From positions 299,723 to 363,722 of the forward strand of contig KN834803.1 of assembly GCA_000827265.1 (NCBI GenBank): a DNA stretch of 64,000 nt. Reading direction: 5' to 3'. The stretch is from Collybiopsis luxurians FD-317 M1. Its lineage: Eukaryota > Basidiomycota > Agaricomycetes > Agaricales > Omphalotaceae. Both the position numbers and the translations under genes were made by a program. The notes below the pieces were generated by a model. That model was not told where the DNA came from and searched no databases. It saw only the letters and a list, made by a program, of their open reading frames with translations. This document shows positions 34,093 to 45,309 of the stretch, piece after piece; positions within the stretch are counted from its first letter, which is position 1; each line of letters opens with the position of its first letter.

Positions 34093-36364
34093 TTTTTAGC
34101 ATTCTCGGTCGTGCAAATACGGTCACGCTAATGAGCGAACAGGATTGAACCCCAACTTTGCGAGGTGCTTGCGTTCTCTTTCCAACTTCCAACGACCCAG
34201 ATGCAATTCTCATACCCATGTGTTGATTTATTGAATCGAAATGCAACCATCTGGGCAGAATCAAGATATTGTATAACTTAGAATCATATTAAATCTGAAC
34301 TATTGCCACCTATATTGTACGATAGATAAAAATGTACAGTTGAGTGAGCAGGAGTTTCTGGAAGGAGCTCGCAAACGATGCCTTATTCTGAGGATACACA
34401 TTAGCTAATACTAAGCACTTCTGTCATAATATATCAGGACGATAGATGCAAGCTCTCCAAATAAGGCACTCTTTCAGAAACTGGGGCCTTTTTTGTTTCC
34501 GTCTTCTGATTCATCGAGAACCGACCACCGGTATGCTAGTGACATGACCCTCACACATACTTGGTCGATCAGGGCAATAGAGAGAGTCCAGACTCGGATT
34601 GATTCTAAAGCCGAGTTATTTTGTAGTACTTCTGTCTTCTGTTGCGTCGATGAAGTAACAATTACGTGCAAACTGTCCGAACTCTCGACACGGTAAGTAA
34701 GGCTTCGAGTTTGGGGCGGAAAAAGCCGAATTATTCCGCATGGTTGCGACAAGATATATTTCAAGGCAGAGAGGTAAAAACAATCGGTCCCCCAAAGCGA
34801 CTTCAATAGACTGAAGATATCTATCTATCTACCGTCGATTGGCTCAAAGAAATTATCCAAACCTCGTAATGTCTGTAACCTTTCAAATCTTACCATTATT
34901 GAAACTTGTACAACCACGAATCGAGGAATGCATAATTAGAAATGAGTCTGTGGGTAAGCCTACTACGTTCATTCTTCAGTTCTGGCCATGTCTTCGGCCG
35001 GATCATACTTCTGGAAGTGCAGCAAGAACGGGTGAGAATTCGAGAGACAAAGAGCTGATTGTGCGCCAATAACTTGACGTTTACTACTGCTTCTGATCTA
35101 GCATTACGTTCAGATTATTCAAACGCTTGAAGCAATTCCGGTAGTACTTGACTCCTGTCATCAAGCTACACGACCACCCTCCTGATTACAATTACTGAAG
35201 TTGCTATCAGAAAATCACGAGCGTACTTCCCGTACCATGGGAAATGGACTAGAATGAACCATCAAGTCAGAATACGAAGCCACAGAGGTTGGGAAAGAGT
35301 GGGACACACCCCGGCCCAAACTCGCATCAGCGAGGTCAACATATTGGCTTAGTGAAAATAGACAGAATGTCTTGAGGACACTGTTGGGTTTCTCACCACA
35401 TGTGCTCTGTTACAAAAAAGAAACAGCTAAAAATTACTCGCCAGCGCTGTAGGAGAGGGAAATAAAGGTTATCATATCGGAACACCAATGCTCACCCATC
35501 ATTTACCCTTTCTCGCAGACTAGGATTTGATTTTCAAGAGCCACCGTCAATAGCGGCGCATTCGTATTGGGATTATCTAGGCTTGATGAGCCTCCGGCCA
35601 TTCAAAGGATCAGAGTCCAAAAAAAAAAAGTGAAACGGTAGCCGCTGTGAAGTAGAGAGCGAGCAAAGATAGGCGACTCCGATGTCCTTTCTGAAAAAAA
35701 ATTTACACAAGTGCACGTGTCTCTCAGTGTGATTACATTCTGCGGCGAGGGTTTTTATTATACACGTACTCTTCTCAGCGAGGCTGCAGTTAGAAGTTTG
35801 TCGGGGTAAACATACCCGTCTGACAGGTGATCTTAGTACACCCCCGAATGTAGTCTCCAATAGGCGGAGAACATGACGATCAATAAACTGATGTATGCCA
35901 TGTGTCCCCCGAATGTCAGTTCCACAGACAAATGAAGTATAGGAATTTGAAGTAACCAGTTGGGCAACTAGAGTAGCCAGACAGAGCTTTACAGTCATTG
36001 TTTAGCATAATTTAAAGTGGGCAGGAAAAAAGCATATCAAAACTTTAAAAACTAAGTAGAGTATACTGACGCTCATTCAATGCAGGTTGAACGAATCGGA
36101 ACCATCACCGATCTATCCTTCTACTGCCAACTTGCAGGCAATGTGACCTTGTACTTATTTTGAAAGATTGCCCAGTCCACAGTTCTTTTAAGTAACCGTT
36201 CATGATTTCGTTGGAAGGTGTAAGTCAAGGGCTGCGGGCAAGACGAAGTCCATCCAGCTCCTAAACTAAAACTTCTCAGAACATTGCCAGTCTGCGATTG
36301 CCAACATGTCGATACTTTCCTTCGAGTTTTTTTTTTATTTGTTGCGTTCGATCTGGAACAGTGC

Positions 36365-36605
36365 AAAAGCTCCTTCAGATGTTGGGAAGGACCAGAGTCA
36401 TGTTCTATTCTCTTTCCTCGCGGTCAGTGAATAGCTCAAGAATGGCTTAGACTCTAGAGAGTCTTGGAATGTGTTGATTCACCTACATGTTCAGCACAGT
36501 GACTGGTACCCCATGCCATTGATAACCACTCAATGTTTCCCATTGCTTACTTACAGACTGTGGCAATGACATATCAAAGTGCTCAAACAAGTACGTGATC
36601 TTACT
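36365..36605 (+). pseudogene. Relic of exons 2-3 of the plus-strand DUF6697-like gene
   Basis: Aligns with about 24127-24350. Shared landmarks are TGGGAAGGA, the end of exon 2 with GGTCAGTGAATAG (CATCAGTGAGTGG in the gene), CTGTTGATTAACC-like intron sequence, and the exon-3 end with GTGCTCAAACAAGTACGTG (ACGCTCTCAAACAGGCACGT in the gene). The frame is broken. The splice donor here is canonical GT where the live gene has GC. Confidence 0.65.
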
Positions 36606-37701
36606 TGGGCCTCATTAGTCTCTGTTGTCCAAGCTGTGGAGAAAGCTCAACAAATGGCGCAGTCAAATCCAGCTGAACAAATGTAGCTGAGCTTCAACTT
36701 ATTACCCTCTTGGGATATAGACTCACGGTCAGCATTAACTTCAATTATGTATTGGATGTAGACTCCACGTTATAGCTTGAATAAGGGCCACAGACATTAT
36801 TTTGCAGGCCTTCATCCTTCTCACAAGGACAGTTTCCTTACCTGGTTCAAATACAAGCTGAACCAAGGGGACAACATCCTCAAATGAGAAGCTGCATATT
36901 GTTGTGCAGAGTTTTGTCAAAAGGCTGAGCAACTCAAAGGGATCCGCTATGAGGATCCACTCTGAGCGCAGTCCAGTTGCCGAACTAGACAACTGACATT
37001 GTCTGGATGAATTTGCCGTATCTTAGTCGAGCTCCATCCGCTTATCTGTACCTGAGTTTAGGTTGAAGTGACAGATTCTAAATGCAGTGACTTGATGTAG
37101 TGATTATCTAGTGGACAATATTTTGATAGGACGTGTGATACAACTGAGATGGTAGTTTTTAGATGACCAGTTATTGAGCAGGTGAGGGATACAATGGCGC
37201 AACTGAGATATGGACAGTATTTTTGAGTTTTTTCTGCTGCGATGTCAACTGGAATAACTGATGTAGATTTTTTCACTTTTTTATTTTGTGGCTCTGAGTT
37301 AATGCATCTGTACGTCATGTTTTGCACAGATAATTTAATGTCACTGATATTTCTGGTATGTCCTGCAGTAAGATAATGATGAGTCCGTTTGATCTACAAA
37401 AGACTATAAACTTTCTTGAAGAACCTTGAGCTTGTCCCTGCTTGATGAGCTTGATACTTGTACTCTTGGGATCTGAGATGAGCGGTAAATTATTTTAGTG
37501 ATGAGAAGAAGGCTCTGATCGGAGCGTCCAGTGTCCAACTGAGCTTCCTTGGCAGGGCTCGTACTATAGATCGGCATTACACCAGTACAGAAGGATGAGT
37601 TCTGATACAGATCTCAGATCTCCGCAGCACTGATCAGAATCATGATGAAACTATTGAGACCATGGTAGATATAAAATATCTACGTTGAAAATTCAGACAA
37701 G

Positions 37702-39079
37702 ATGTCCTTCACTCTGGTCATGACTTCCGAAGAACAACAGATAATAAGCTCCTATGGCATTGATATCTACATTAATACAATGTCTTGTATCATTGTGTCA
37801 GGTATTGCCTTTGGTACGTATGTCCTAGTATTGTCAAAGTCCTGCATTTAATGTGCCAGAAATTGATAATGAATGACTTGTGACAGGTATATCTGTTCTT
37901 GGAATAAGCATTGCTACTTACATCCTAATGTGTGTAATCTCCAAGATAGCTTTCAAATTGTCAACTCACCTATTATTTGATTGTAATTTGTAACTCCTTG
38001 ATAGAACCAAAGCCTGGACCTTTTCACGGATCACCTTGCTCACTTGCCTGATCATTGTTTTTATTGCCTTAACTTGGAGTGTCATTATCAATGTGGCATT
38101 CCTACTCATATATGACCAGGTTGCTTTTGTTTCAATCAATCCAGAGATACAGGGAGAACTTGCAGCTATAGCCCCAATGATAATCAAAAAAACATTGCTA
38201 TTGAGCTATATGTCAAGCTGGGCTATAACAATTTCTGTGAGTTTACTACCTTGATCCCTCATTCCATAGCTTAATTTTGTTGTCCAGTTGCTTCTAAGTG
38301 ATTTTATTGTAGTTTGGAGAGCCTGGATATTGTTTCAGCAGGCAAGACATTGGAGGGTTGCACTGGAGCTTCTCATGGTTATCAACATTGGTGTGTAGTA
38401 GCTCTCCCGACGATTCGGTGTTTAACTTATACATATACCAATATCCATTTAGGGGTTAATATTGCTGATTGTATCCTGGATAACATCGATATTACAGTAC
38501 ATGTATCCAACTCAAACACAATTTTGGATTGGGTATCCCTTGTAATCTCTCTTATGGCCAACATCCTTGCAACAGGTCTGATTGCATGGCAAGCATGGCA
38601 AGTGCTTTATAACTCTTCCCTACAGTTGCTCAACTGTCAACATTTTTTATATGCAGGAATCACCATTGCATCATGAAAAGAGCTGCACTCCCACGTAGAA
38701 CTAGGGTTCAGAATATCCTACTTCTCCTGATTGAATCTGGTGCTATATTTTGCACAGTACAGGCGCTCGATACAATCTTTACCCTATTGAGATTGTATGA
38801 ACCTGCAAACAATGCAGTTTTTCTTGCCAATCCTATCATTTCTGCCATATTTACCCTTGTCTCTGTGAGTCTCAAATCCTTCTTCCAAGTGCAGAAAATG
38901 TTGAAACACAACTTTGGTAGGCATGGTATCCTATTGCAGTAGTTATTTTAATCAACATTGGTAACTCTTCAGTCATTGAGTCTTTCCATCTTCATCAGAC
39001 CATGGAAGGGTCTCAGAGAGGAGGGCATACTTCAAGCATGATTGTCCAATTAGACTCCAGAACGACGCACCCAGAGTAA
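37702..39079 (+). CDS. Seven-transmembrane receptor-like protein
   Basis: Seven exons: 37702-37813, 37887-37929, 38005-38236, 38288-38390, 38453-38597, 38657-38864, 38921-39079; 1002 nt, 333 aa. I count seven hydrophobic segments: about residues 18-48, 58-84, 114-148, 155-172, 188-212, 230-252 and 262-296. Other landmarks are LLLSDFIVVWRAWILF after the third segment and LPRRTRVQNILLLLIESG before the sixth. This pattern is common in large, poorly characterised basidiomycete families of 7TM proteins that look like G-protein-coupled receptors; no ligand can be inferred. The short cytosolic tail is Ser/Thr-rich. The fifth intron (38598-38656) needs a GC donor (TG|GCAAGT) to keep phase. The start is the ATG that puts an acidic, extracellular-type N-terminus before the first helix. 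Confidence 0.8.
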
Positions 39080-40601
39080 ATGTTTCGAAAGCCAATTTAA
39101 TGGCTGCTCTAGTGTGTAATACTACAATGTCACATATTAGTAACTGTTCTACTGCATGTCTTTCTATTCTTTAACTTATATTATTTATGCTGGCACATGG
39201 CACACACACACACCTGCTCACATACCTACACACCACACACCTATGTAATGCTCTAATATGGTAGCAGTAGGAGCTACTGTACTATTTCAATTGGAAGCTC
39301 AGTCATGCGTCATGCATCATGTCAGGTTTCGGACTACTATCAGTCCGGTCATATTTTCCTGAGTCTTGGGGCAATTTTTATGCAAAACAAGTGATTACAA
39401 ACTTTCTGGTCGGGTTGAGAACTCGCTCCCCTTGGGGATGCCATTTCACACCGAAATTCCTCTTTGCAGAGTTCTTTGAATGGATCAAAGTGGAGTATTC
39501 AATGTGGCTCAAGCTTCAGTCTGTAGAATCATTCTATTGCATACAACATACTTGCTTAATGAGCATAATCGAAGTGTTAACAGCTGACTTCCAGATCAGC
39601 ACTTATACTGAACTGAACTGGACTTAAAATGCATCATGCATCAATAGTGGCCCTGAACTGATGAACTCAACCTGACTATCATGCATCGTTTTAATGGACT
39701 TCTAATTGAAATAGTACAGTAATGATCCAAATATTGAATTGTTACTCATCTTTAGGTGAAATGGCAACTTCGCCGGTTTGTTCTAACCTCTTGGTCCAGC
39801 TAATCTATTTGGAATTGTTCACCCTGCCTTCATCCCCACAATATTACAAAGTCGAAGCAGACTGATCTGAAAGAGAGATCAGAAGACATTTTTACAAAAG
39901 GATTCGCTAAAATCGTATGTCTTTATATCATTATCATGATGATTATGTTCTATTCCCTCTTTTTTACAGCCTCCCTGTCGCTTATTCCTCCTCATCTCTA
40001 ATTCTTCTTGACAAAACAACTGTCCTTTCGAGGGACTATCGCTGCATCCGCTCTCGACTTATCAGTACGCCTCAAACTGGAGCTAGAAAAAGATATCCAG
40101 ACTACGGAAAGTATTTCTCCGTTGTTTTTACTACTAACATGGTCCACGGAATGGCGAATAAAGGTGAGTTGCCCTCTTTGACGAGAATACTTGTTCTTTA
40201 CCTGGGATCCTTTCTGTAATTTCTAGACCTTACTGCATCAGTTGGAACCCAGATCAGAACCGCCTACATTGCAACACACATTGGTGAATTTAGTGAGATG
40301 CGATAAAACTTTCCACTCGCAGCCCCAGTCTACATGACACATTATTTAAAGGACACGACAAAAAACCGACTACTGTCATGCTTTTACTGCTACAAGTGTA
40401 ACGAAATGGTTCCAGTCATATACCGCTATACCCCTCAGTTATTGGATAAAGAAGTCGCCCGCCAATTTCTTTTCAAGTGCCTAGCTTAGCCAGACCTCCT
40501 TATCTGGTGTGTAAAGCAGTACTCCCATCAAACCGCATTGTCTCCCTCATTTTCCGTTCAGACCCTATTGTACAAATTATTCTTGGAAATACTAACTTCC
40601 A
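39080..40601. other. Intergenic region
   Basis: No gene recognised. A CA-rich simple repeat lies at about 39198-39240. An open frame at 39917-40219 on the plus strand has no recognisable motif or splice context. Confidence 0.5.
39198..39240. repeat. CA-rich microsatellite
   Basis: An imperfect CA run (GCACACACACACACACC followed by further CACA-rich sequence) 120 bases after the stop of the 7TM gene. Confidence 0.7.
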
Positions 40602-42065
40602 TCAATCATCGTATCCATCAGTACTCCTTCGGTGAAATACTATCTGTGTTTCAACTTCAAGGTGGGACTGACTCGAGGCAATTCCAGCGTCATTTACTTG
40701 ATGCAAATTGAGCATTAACCGCGATACCAAAGTAACTGAAAGACTAGCAGTGCAAATTCATTAGGGGCTGCTGAAGAAGATTATATTGAGATTACCTGCT
40801 GGCAAACGGTCCGAATCCTCCTCTCATACAGTCCTACCATAAATATATCAGTATCAGCTTTCTCGTAATCGTAAGACGTTTTACCTCCAAAAGCTTGTAA
40901 ACAAATGAGTTGATGCTGGTCCGAGTAAATGACGATATGGAAACTTACATAGAAGGATAGAATATTCGCTAGATTTATTATCGTAATTACACTTGACAGA
41001 AAAAATCAGGCATTTCGTCGGGTTCTTTTAATGACGCTGCTCACCCAAAATATATTGCTCCTGCAAGAGGTATCAATCAGTGAGTATCAAACAGAAGGAT
41101 TTAACGGTCAGCGACCTCACCATCACGAAGCAAAATCACCCTCAGTGAAACTGGGACCTCAAACGTCTTGAACATTCGAAACTCTTCTTTAGTCTTGAAG
41201 GCATTGTGAACAGCTAGTCCAAAGATAAGAACATCATAGATGAATATCGTCATCCAGGCAACTGCTGCGCCTAAATATCAAATGTCAACTCGATCAATGG
41301 TACATCAAACAAAGAACGAGATAGGAGCATACGAGAAGCGCTGAATTTCTCCGTACATTAGCAGAAGTAGAATGGTATAACATTACGTCTCACTTACTTG
41401 TTGAAATCGAGCTGAGTTGAACACTCTCCGGACGGTAGTGCAACCGGTGGAGTAGAGTGAGCCGTGAAAGTCGTAATCTAAGGCAAGTAAAACAATAAGT
41501 ATATTTAAGAATCAAGGTCCTTACCGCAGCAACACATAGAAAGATCGCAATGATAGCAAATAACAGATATAATAGCCGTTTATTGCACCCATACAAAGCA
41601 TACACGCGCATGGTCATAACAACTGTAATTTCTTCTCAGTTAACCAGCAAATGACCGCGTATTTCGGAACCACTCACACGTTACAATTAGTTGGGCAACT
41701 ATCAATATCCCTTCCCTAACATTGCTCCACGCCTTGCAACTAGATATCACTGCAAATTGGAACAACCATATTGCAGTTCATAAAGAGTAAGTACTCTCAC
41801 CTTACGGGAAGATTACTGAAAAGTGACACAAATGTAATTACCATCGCAATGGGATTGAAATATCGGTGTAAGAAAAAGAGACAACCACTCGAATTGAGCT
41901 GCCTCTTCCAGAGGCACTTGATCTCCGTTTCTGAATGCAGTTAAGACCACAGTGGAAGATCCACTTCTGAGCGAGCTTACTGAAAGTAAGAAAATGATCA
42001 TAAAAAAGGAGTGCTGGAGATTGAGTCGGCGTTGAGAAAGACAGAGACGAGCATTTGACGAACAT
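40602..42065 (-). CDS. DUF6533-type 7TM protein
   Basis: Eleven exons: 41981-42065, 41801-41930, 41678-41739, 41525-41622, 41398-41477, 41333-41340, 41121-41270, 41045-41060, 40949-40991, 40796-40833, 40602-40743; 852 nt, 283 aa, all phases consistent. Diagnostic order of the family: YDHFLTF and EIKCLWKRQ near the N-terminus, FFLHRYFNPIAM, TMRVYALYG, then LLRDGAIYFGVITIINLANI and finally SVTLVSRLMLNLH. These are membrane proteins of unknown function, abundant in Agaricomycetes. Exons of 8 and 16 nt are unusually small but each restores both phase and family motif. The 115-nt intron before the last two exons may hide another tiny exon. The start is less certain than the rest; most relatives have a few more residues before the first helix. 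Confidence 0.78.
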
Positions 42066-42688
42066 ATGGCAGCCATGTGCCAGTAATTACACTGGCGGCT
42101 ACGTGTAGAGGCAGCGGTTAGTACGTGCTCTTTGCACTTTCGAATAGCGGAAACTCTTACCCGTTAAAGGCAATACGAATGTCGGTCAACGACATGAAGT
42201 GAAAGGTAAGAAAGAACTCGGGATCTGAGTGCCCGAATCCTTCCCACTTTAAAGGTCATAGATTTTCGCGAAGATGTCCAAATCGGTGTCATGGGCATGA
42301 TGATCAAGCATTAAATGGCTGTGGTGAGTAGTAAATAATGATAAAGTTGGTACAGGACCTTGACATGACAATATTTGATCTCGAGGAAAGAGGGGACTAC
42401 GATATTAAGCGAGTTGATCATTATACAACTGGAAAAGCAATATCAGCCCATTTGCGGAAGCTTGAGAGTATCTTAACTGTTTCTTCCGATATAGTTACAT
42501 TCATCGAATTAGGACAGCCGTCAGTGAACCGGAAAAGATGAACTGGAAGAAAAGGACAGCAGGAGACAGGAGACAGGAAGACAGCATGAGTGTATCGATG
42601 GATTGATTGATAGAATAGACGCTGGGAACGACAACGTTAGCGGTACACAAACTAGTCAAAACAATTATATCCTTCGCTCTCCTACCGT

Positions 42689-43941
42689 ATGTCCGAATCC
42701 CGTCTTCGTAACAGGCTTTCTGAGTCTCAGAAAACTTATGCCGTAGCAGAATTTGAAGTTCATACGCGGGGATTGACGACCACAATTTCATGGAATGAGC
42801 TTCAAGATTGGCAGAAGGATAACAAATACATTCTCTCTGGCTATCGAAGGTACGTTTCGTCCTTGCACTCTTTCCCTATCACCAACTGTTAATGTTCTTT
42901 GGGTAGGCTCCAATACTCGTGGAGAGGCTGCCTGAAATCTATCTTTGCGTGTAAAAGTGACCTGGTTACTTGAAGGCTACCCGCTGACATTCTCGTAGAT
43001 TTGCACAATGAGACGGGTAGGGAGCGAAGTAACTGCCAATTGACCCTTCTTATAATGCCGTTCTTCAGTGAACGTACACAGTCATTTATGGGGAGGCGTG
43101 TTTTTTCTGTATCTCCTTGGTACCGTACGGACAAACGAATTGACCGTCTATGAAACCTCGTGGCTGGATTCTACACTATTCGCGTTGTTCTTTTTTTGCG
43201 CAATGTTCTGTCACCTTTCCAGCGCACTTTTTCATACCTCTATATCCCACTCTCAAGCTGTAAGTATCGTTCTGGATACAAACGTTCTTCTACTGAGGGA
43301 ACGCAGGTATGTGCCCGCTGCCATGCTTACGACTATGCAGGAATCATAGTTCTTAATTTGGGGTCCCATTACCCACTGCTTTATTACGGTTTCTTCTGCG
43401 AGCCTTCGTATCAGAAGCTTTACATTTTGATCATAACAGCCTTGAATCTCAGTGAGTTTCGAGCTCATATCCTATGTCTAGCATCTGATCGAGCGTTCCA
43501 CAGCTGCAGCCTTCGTAGTTCTTGATCCAGAATATGCCAAACCAACACATATTCACATACGCACCGCAATTTTCATCGCCCTGGGCTGCTTTTCGACTAT
43601 CGCAATCGCTCACCTGTCTCTCATTCATGGTCTTACGGTGACGCTGAAGGATATAGGCTTCCGTTGGTTTATTTTGTCAGGTTCGATCTATATTCTTGGC
43701 GCTCTGCTCTAGTACGCACCTGTGTTCCTCAGAATGTGTCCGGATGCACTGAAGATCATTGATTTGTAGTGCGAATCGTATACCCGAACGCTTCTCCCCC
43801 GGAACCTTCGACTACTTTTTTGCTTCTCATCAAATTTTCCATGGATGCGTCGTTCTAGCGGCCTACCTACACTACGTATTTATATCCATTGCTCTCGATC
43901 ATTATCACTCACAGACGGCATGCAGAATGCCTTTATTGTAG
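42689..43941 (+). CDS. PAQR / adiponectin-receptor-like (haemolysin III family) protein
   Basis: Seven exons: 42689-42849, 42907-42950, 42999-43016, 43069-43259, 43307-43451, 43504-43711, 43770-43941; 939 nt, 312 aa. The family is a 7TM hydrolase/receptor group in which three histidines hold zinc. All family signatures are present: LHNETVNVHSHLWG (about residues 69-82), SSALFHTSISHS (about 124-135) and a C-terminal SHQIFHGCVVLAA. GYRRLQYSWRGCLKSIFAYL before the first helix is typical too. The nearest characterised fungal relatives are the yeast Izh proteins, tied to zinc and sterol homeostasis and membrane fluidity. The cytosolic N-terminus of about 65 residues fits the family. The gene begins 624 bases from the start of the divergently transcribed DUF6533 gene. 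Confidence 0.92.
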
Positions 43942-44163
43942 CCCGCTATCACGTTAGTTTTCATTCTCTGAACTTTTGCAGACCTTCACATTGACTCGAC
44001 ACGATGAGAGAGTGCACATGTATACTTCAGTAGAGTAGCTAGGGTACTTGTATAAACTAAGGTCCCTCTCTATGGTTGATAATTTAATTGCAGCGTCTGT
44101 CCCACCCATTTGACGGTGGTCGATTTTGTAGAAGTCTAGGTTGCACTAGCGAAAAAAAAAGTT
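43942..44163. other. Short intergenic region
   Basis: No feature seen apart from an A run at 44152-44160. Confidence 0.5.
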
Positions 44164-45063
44164 TCAGCATGGTTGAAGATAATGAAAATTCAGCTGTAGA
44201 TAGAACGGGGCGAGAGACATCTCACTAGAGGTATGTAGCAGCGGACGAAGGAAGTAAAACAAATGAAGGACATATGGAGGTAAGAGGTGCCAGTTAATTG
44301 CTGCGGAAATGATGAAGAGGACGTCACCGCCTGTTGCGACAAAGACATCGGATGGAAGCAAAAATGTGAATGAAAGGATGACGCTATTAGATAAGGAATG
44401 GGCGAGATGTCTAGTCGTCGACGTGACCGATGAACAATGAGGATGGCTACCTTCCCCGTCAAAGCCGCGACCATATCATTCATTTTACTATCCCTCCCCT
44501 CGAAATCATCAAGTTCTCCGTTCGATACGCCGACCTTTGTCCGCGTAATACTCGCGAGTTACTTTGTTTTCGTCCCGCTGTAATCGGGACAGACAACTTG
44601 GCCGAGTAAAGAATGACGATGACATTGGACAGGGACAGGTTGAAAATTTGGTAGTGTGAAAAGGGGATGACCGAGTATTTCATTCGACTGACATGACGGA
44701 AGAGGTTAGAGATTCAGGCCAATACAGACCAGAGCTTGAATCCATGAAAACGTGTTGCCATAATTTCTTCAACGCATGAACGACTAAGGGTAGAATTAGC
44801 GAGGAGTCGGAGAGCACGAGGATCATAAGGGAGAGTTGGGGCGGAGACGCGAATAGCAGTCGAAAGCCCAAGCACCGTCGCGAATACGACATTAGCTTAA
44901 AGGTATACAAGCGTTCGTCGACGAAGGTAAGCCTCAACTCCGAGGGAGCGTTGGATCCCGTCCCTCCGGAACTTCCGCGTAGACGATTCCCGAACGTTTC
45001 TTCGGAGCACGCAGCCATTGATCCTTCGTTATCCGACTCTCGAGCTGAGTTACCGTTGTACAT
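44164..45063 (-). other. Unresolved coding stretch, probably a multi-exon gene
   Basis: Several minus-strand segments look coding but I could not join them into one model. They are: a start candidate at 45063 with MYNGNSARESDNEGSMAACS; a frame near 44895-44725 with VVFATVLGLSTAIRV then SAPTLPYDPRALRLLAN; a probable intron (about 44687-44725); a segment with SNEILGHPLFTLPNFQPVPV near 44685-44625; a segment with NGELDDFEGRDSKMNDMVAA near 44520-44460; and a hydrophobic frame ending near 44164. Joining the first two needs a frame change near 44895 where no intron of normal size fits. It is therefore either a gene with an unusual structure or a recent pseudogene. I do not recognise the family. Confidence 0.35.
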
Positions 45064-45309
45064 GTATCCACCTTTGCACATTATATGAGTATGCAATCGT
45101 CTTACGCCAACTCCCCGATTCAAATTATGTTCATTACAGTTTCATTTATACTACAAGTTTTCGTCTATAAAGATAATAGGTTGATACTACAAAACGAGTG
45201 CTACATATAAACAAATCTCAAACCGTCCGATGAATAGTCAACAAGAAATTTTCAAATCGCCTTCCATCCGACTCTCCTCCCTCTCCTCGCCGAAAAAAGA
45301 ACCCCTACC

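Larger units (their letters stand above)
31933..37701. other. Gene-poor region with duplicated segments
   Basis: No intact gene recognised in 5.8 kb. 34330-35080 and 35440-36120 are diverged copies of 25150-25950 and 26740-27400. A relic of the plus-strand DUF6697-like gene follows at about 36365-36605. A short CAG run is at about 32313-32330 and an A run at 32807-32820. Weak coding-like frames at 33832-34264 (minus) could not be assigned. Confidence 0.5.

Noticed and set aside
35573..35998. A 141-codon minus-strand frame
   Set aside because: It falls in the diverged duplicate of about 26.8-27.3 kb, where the equivalent frame is not conserved, so it is probably chance.
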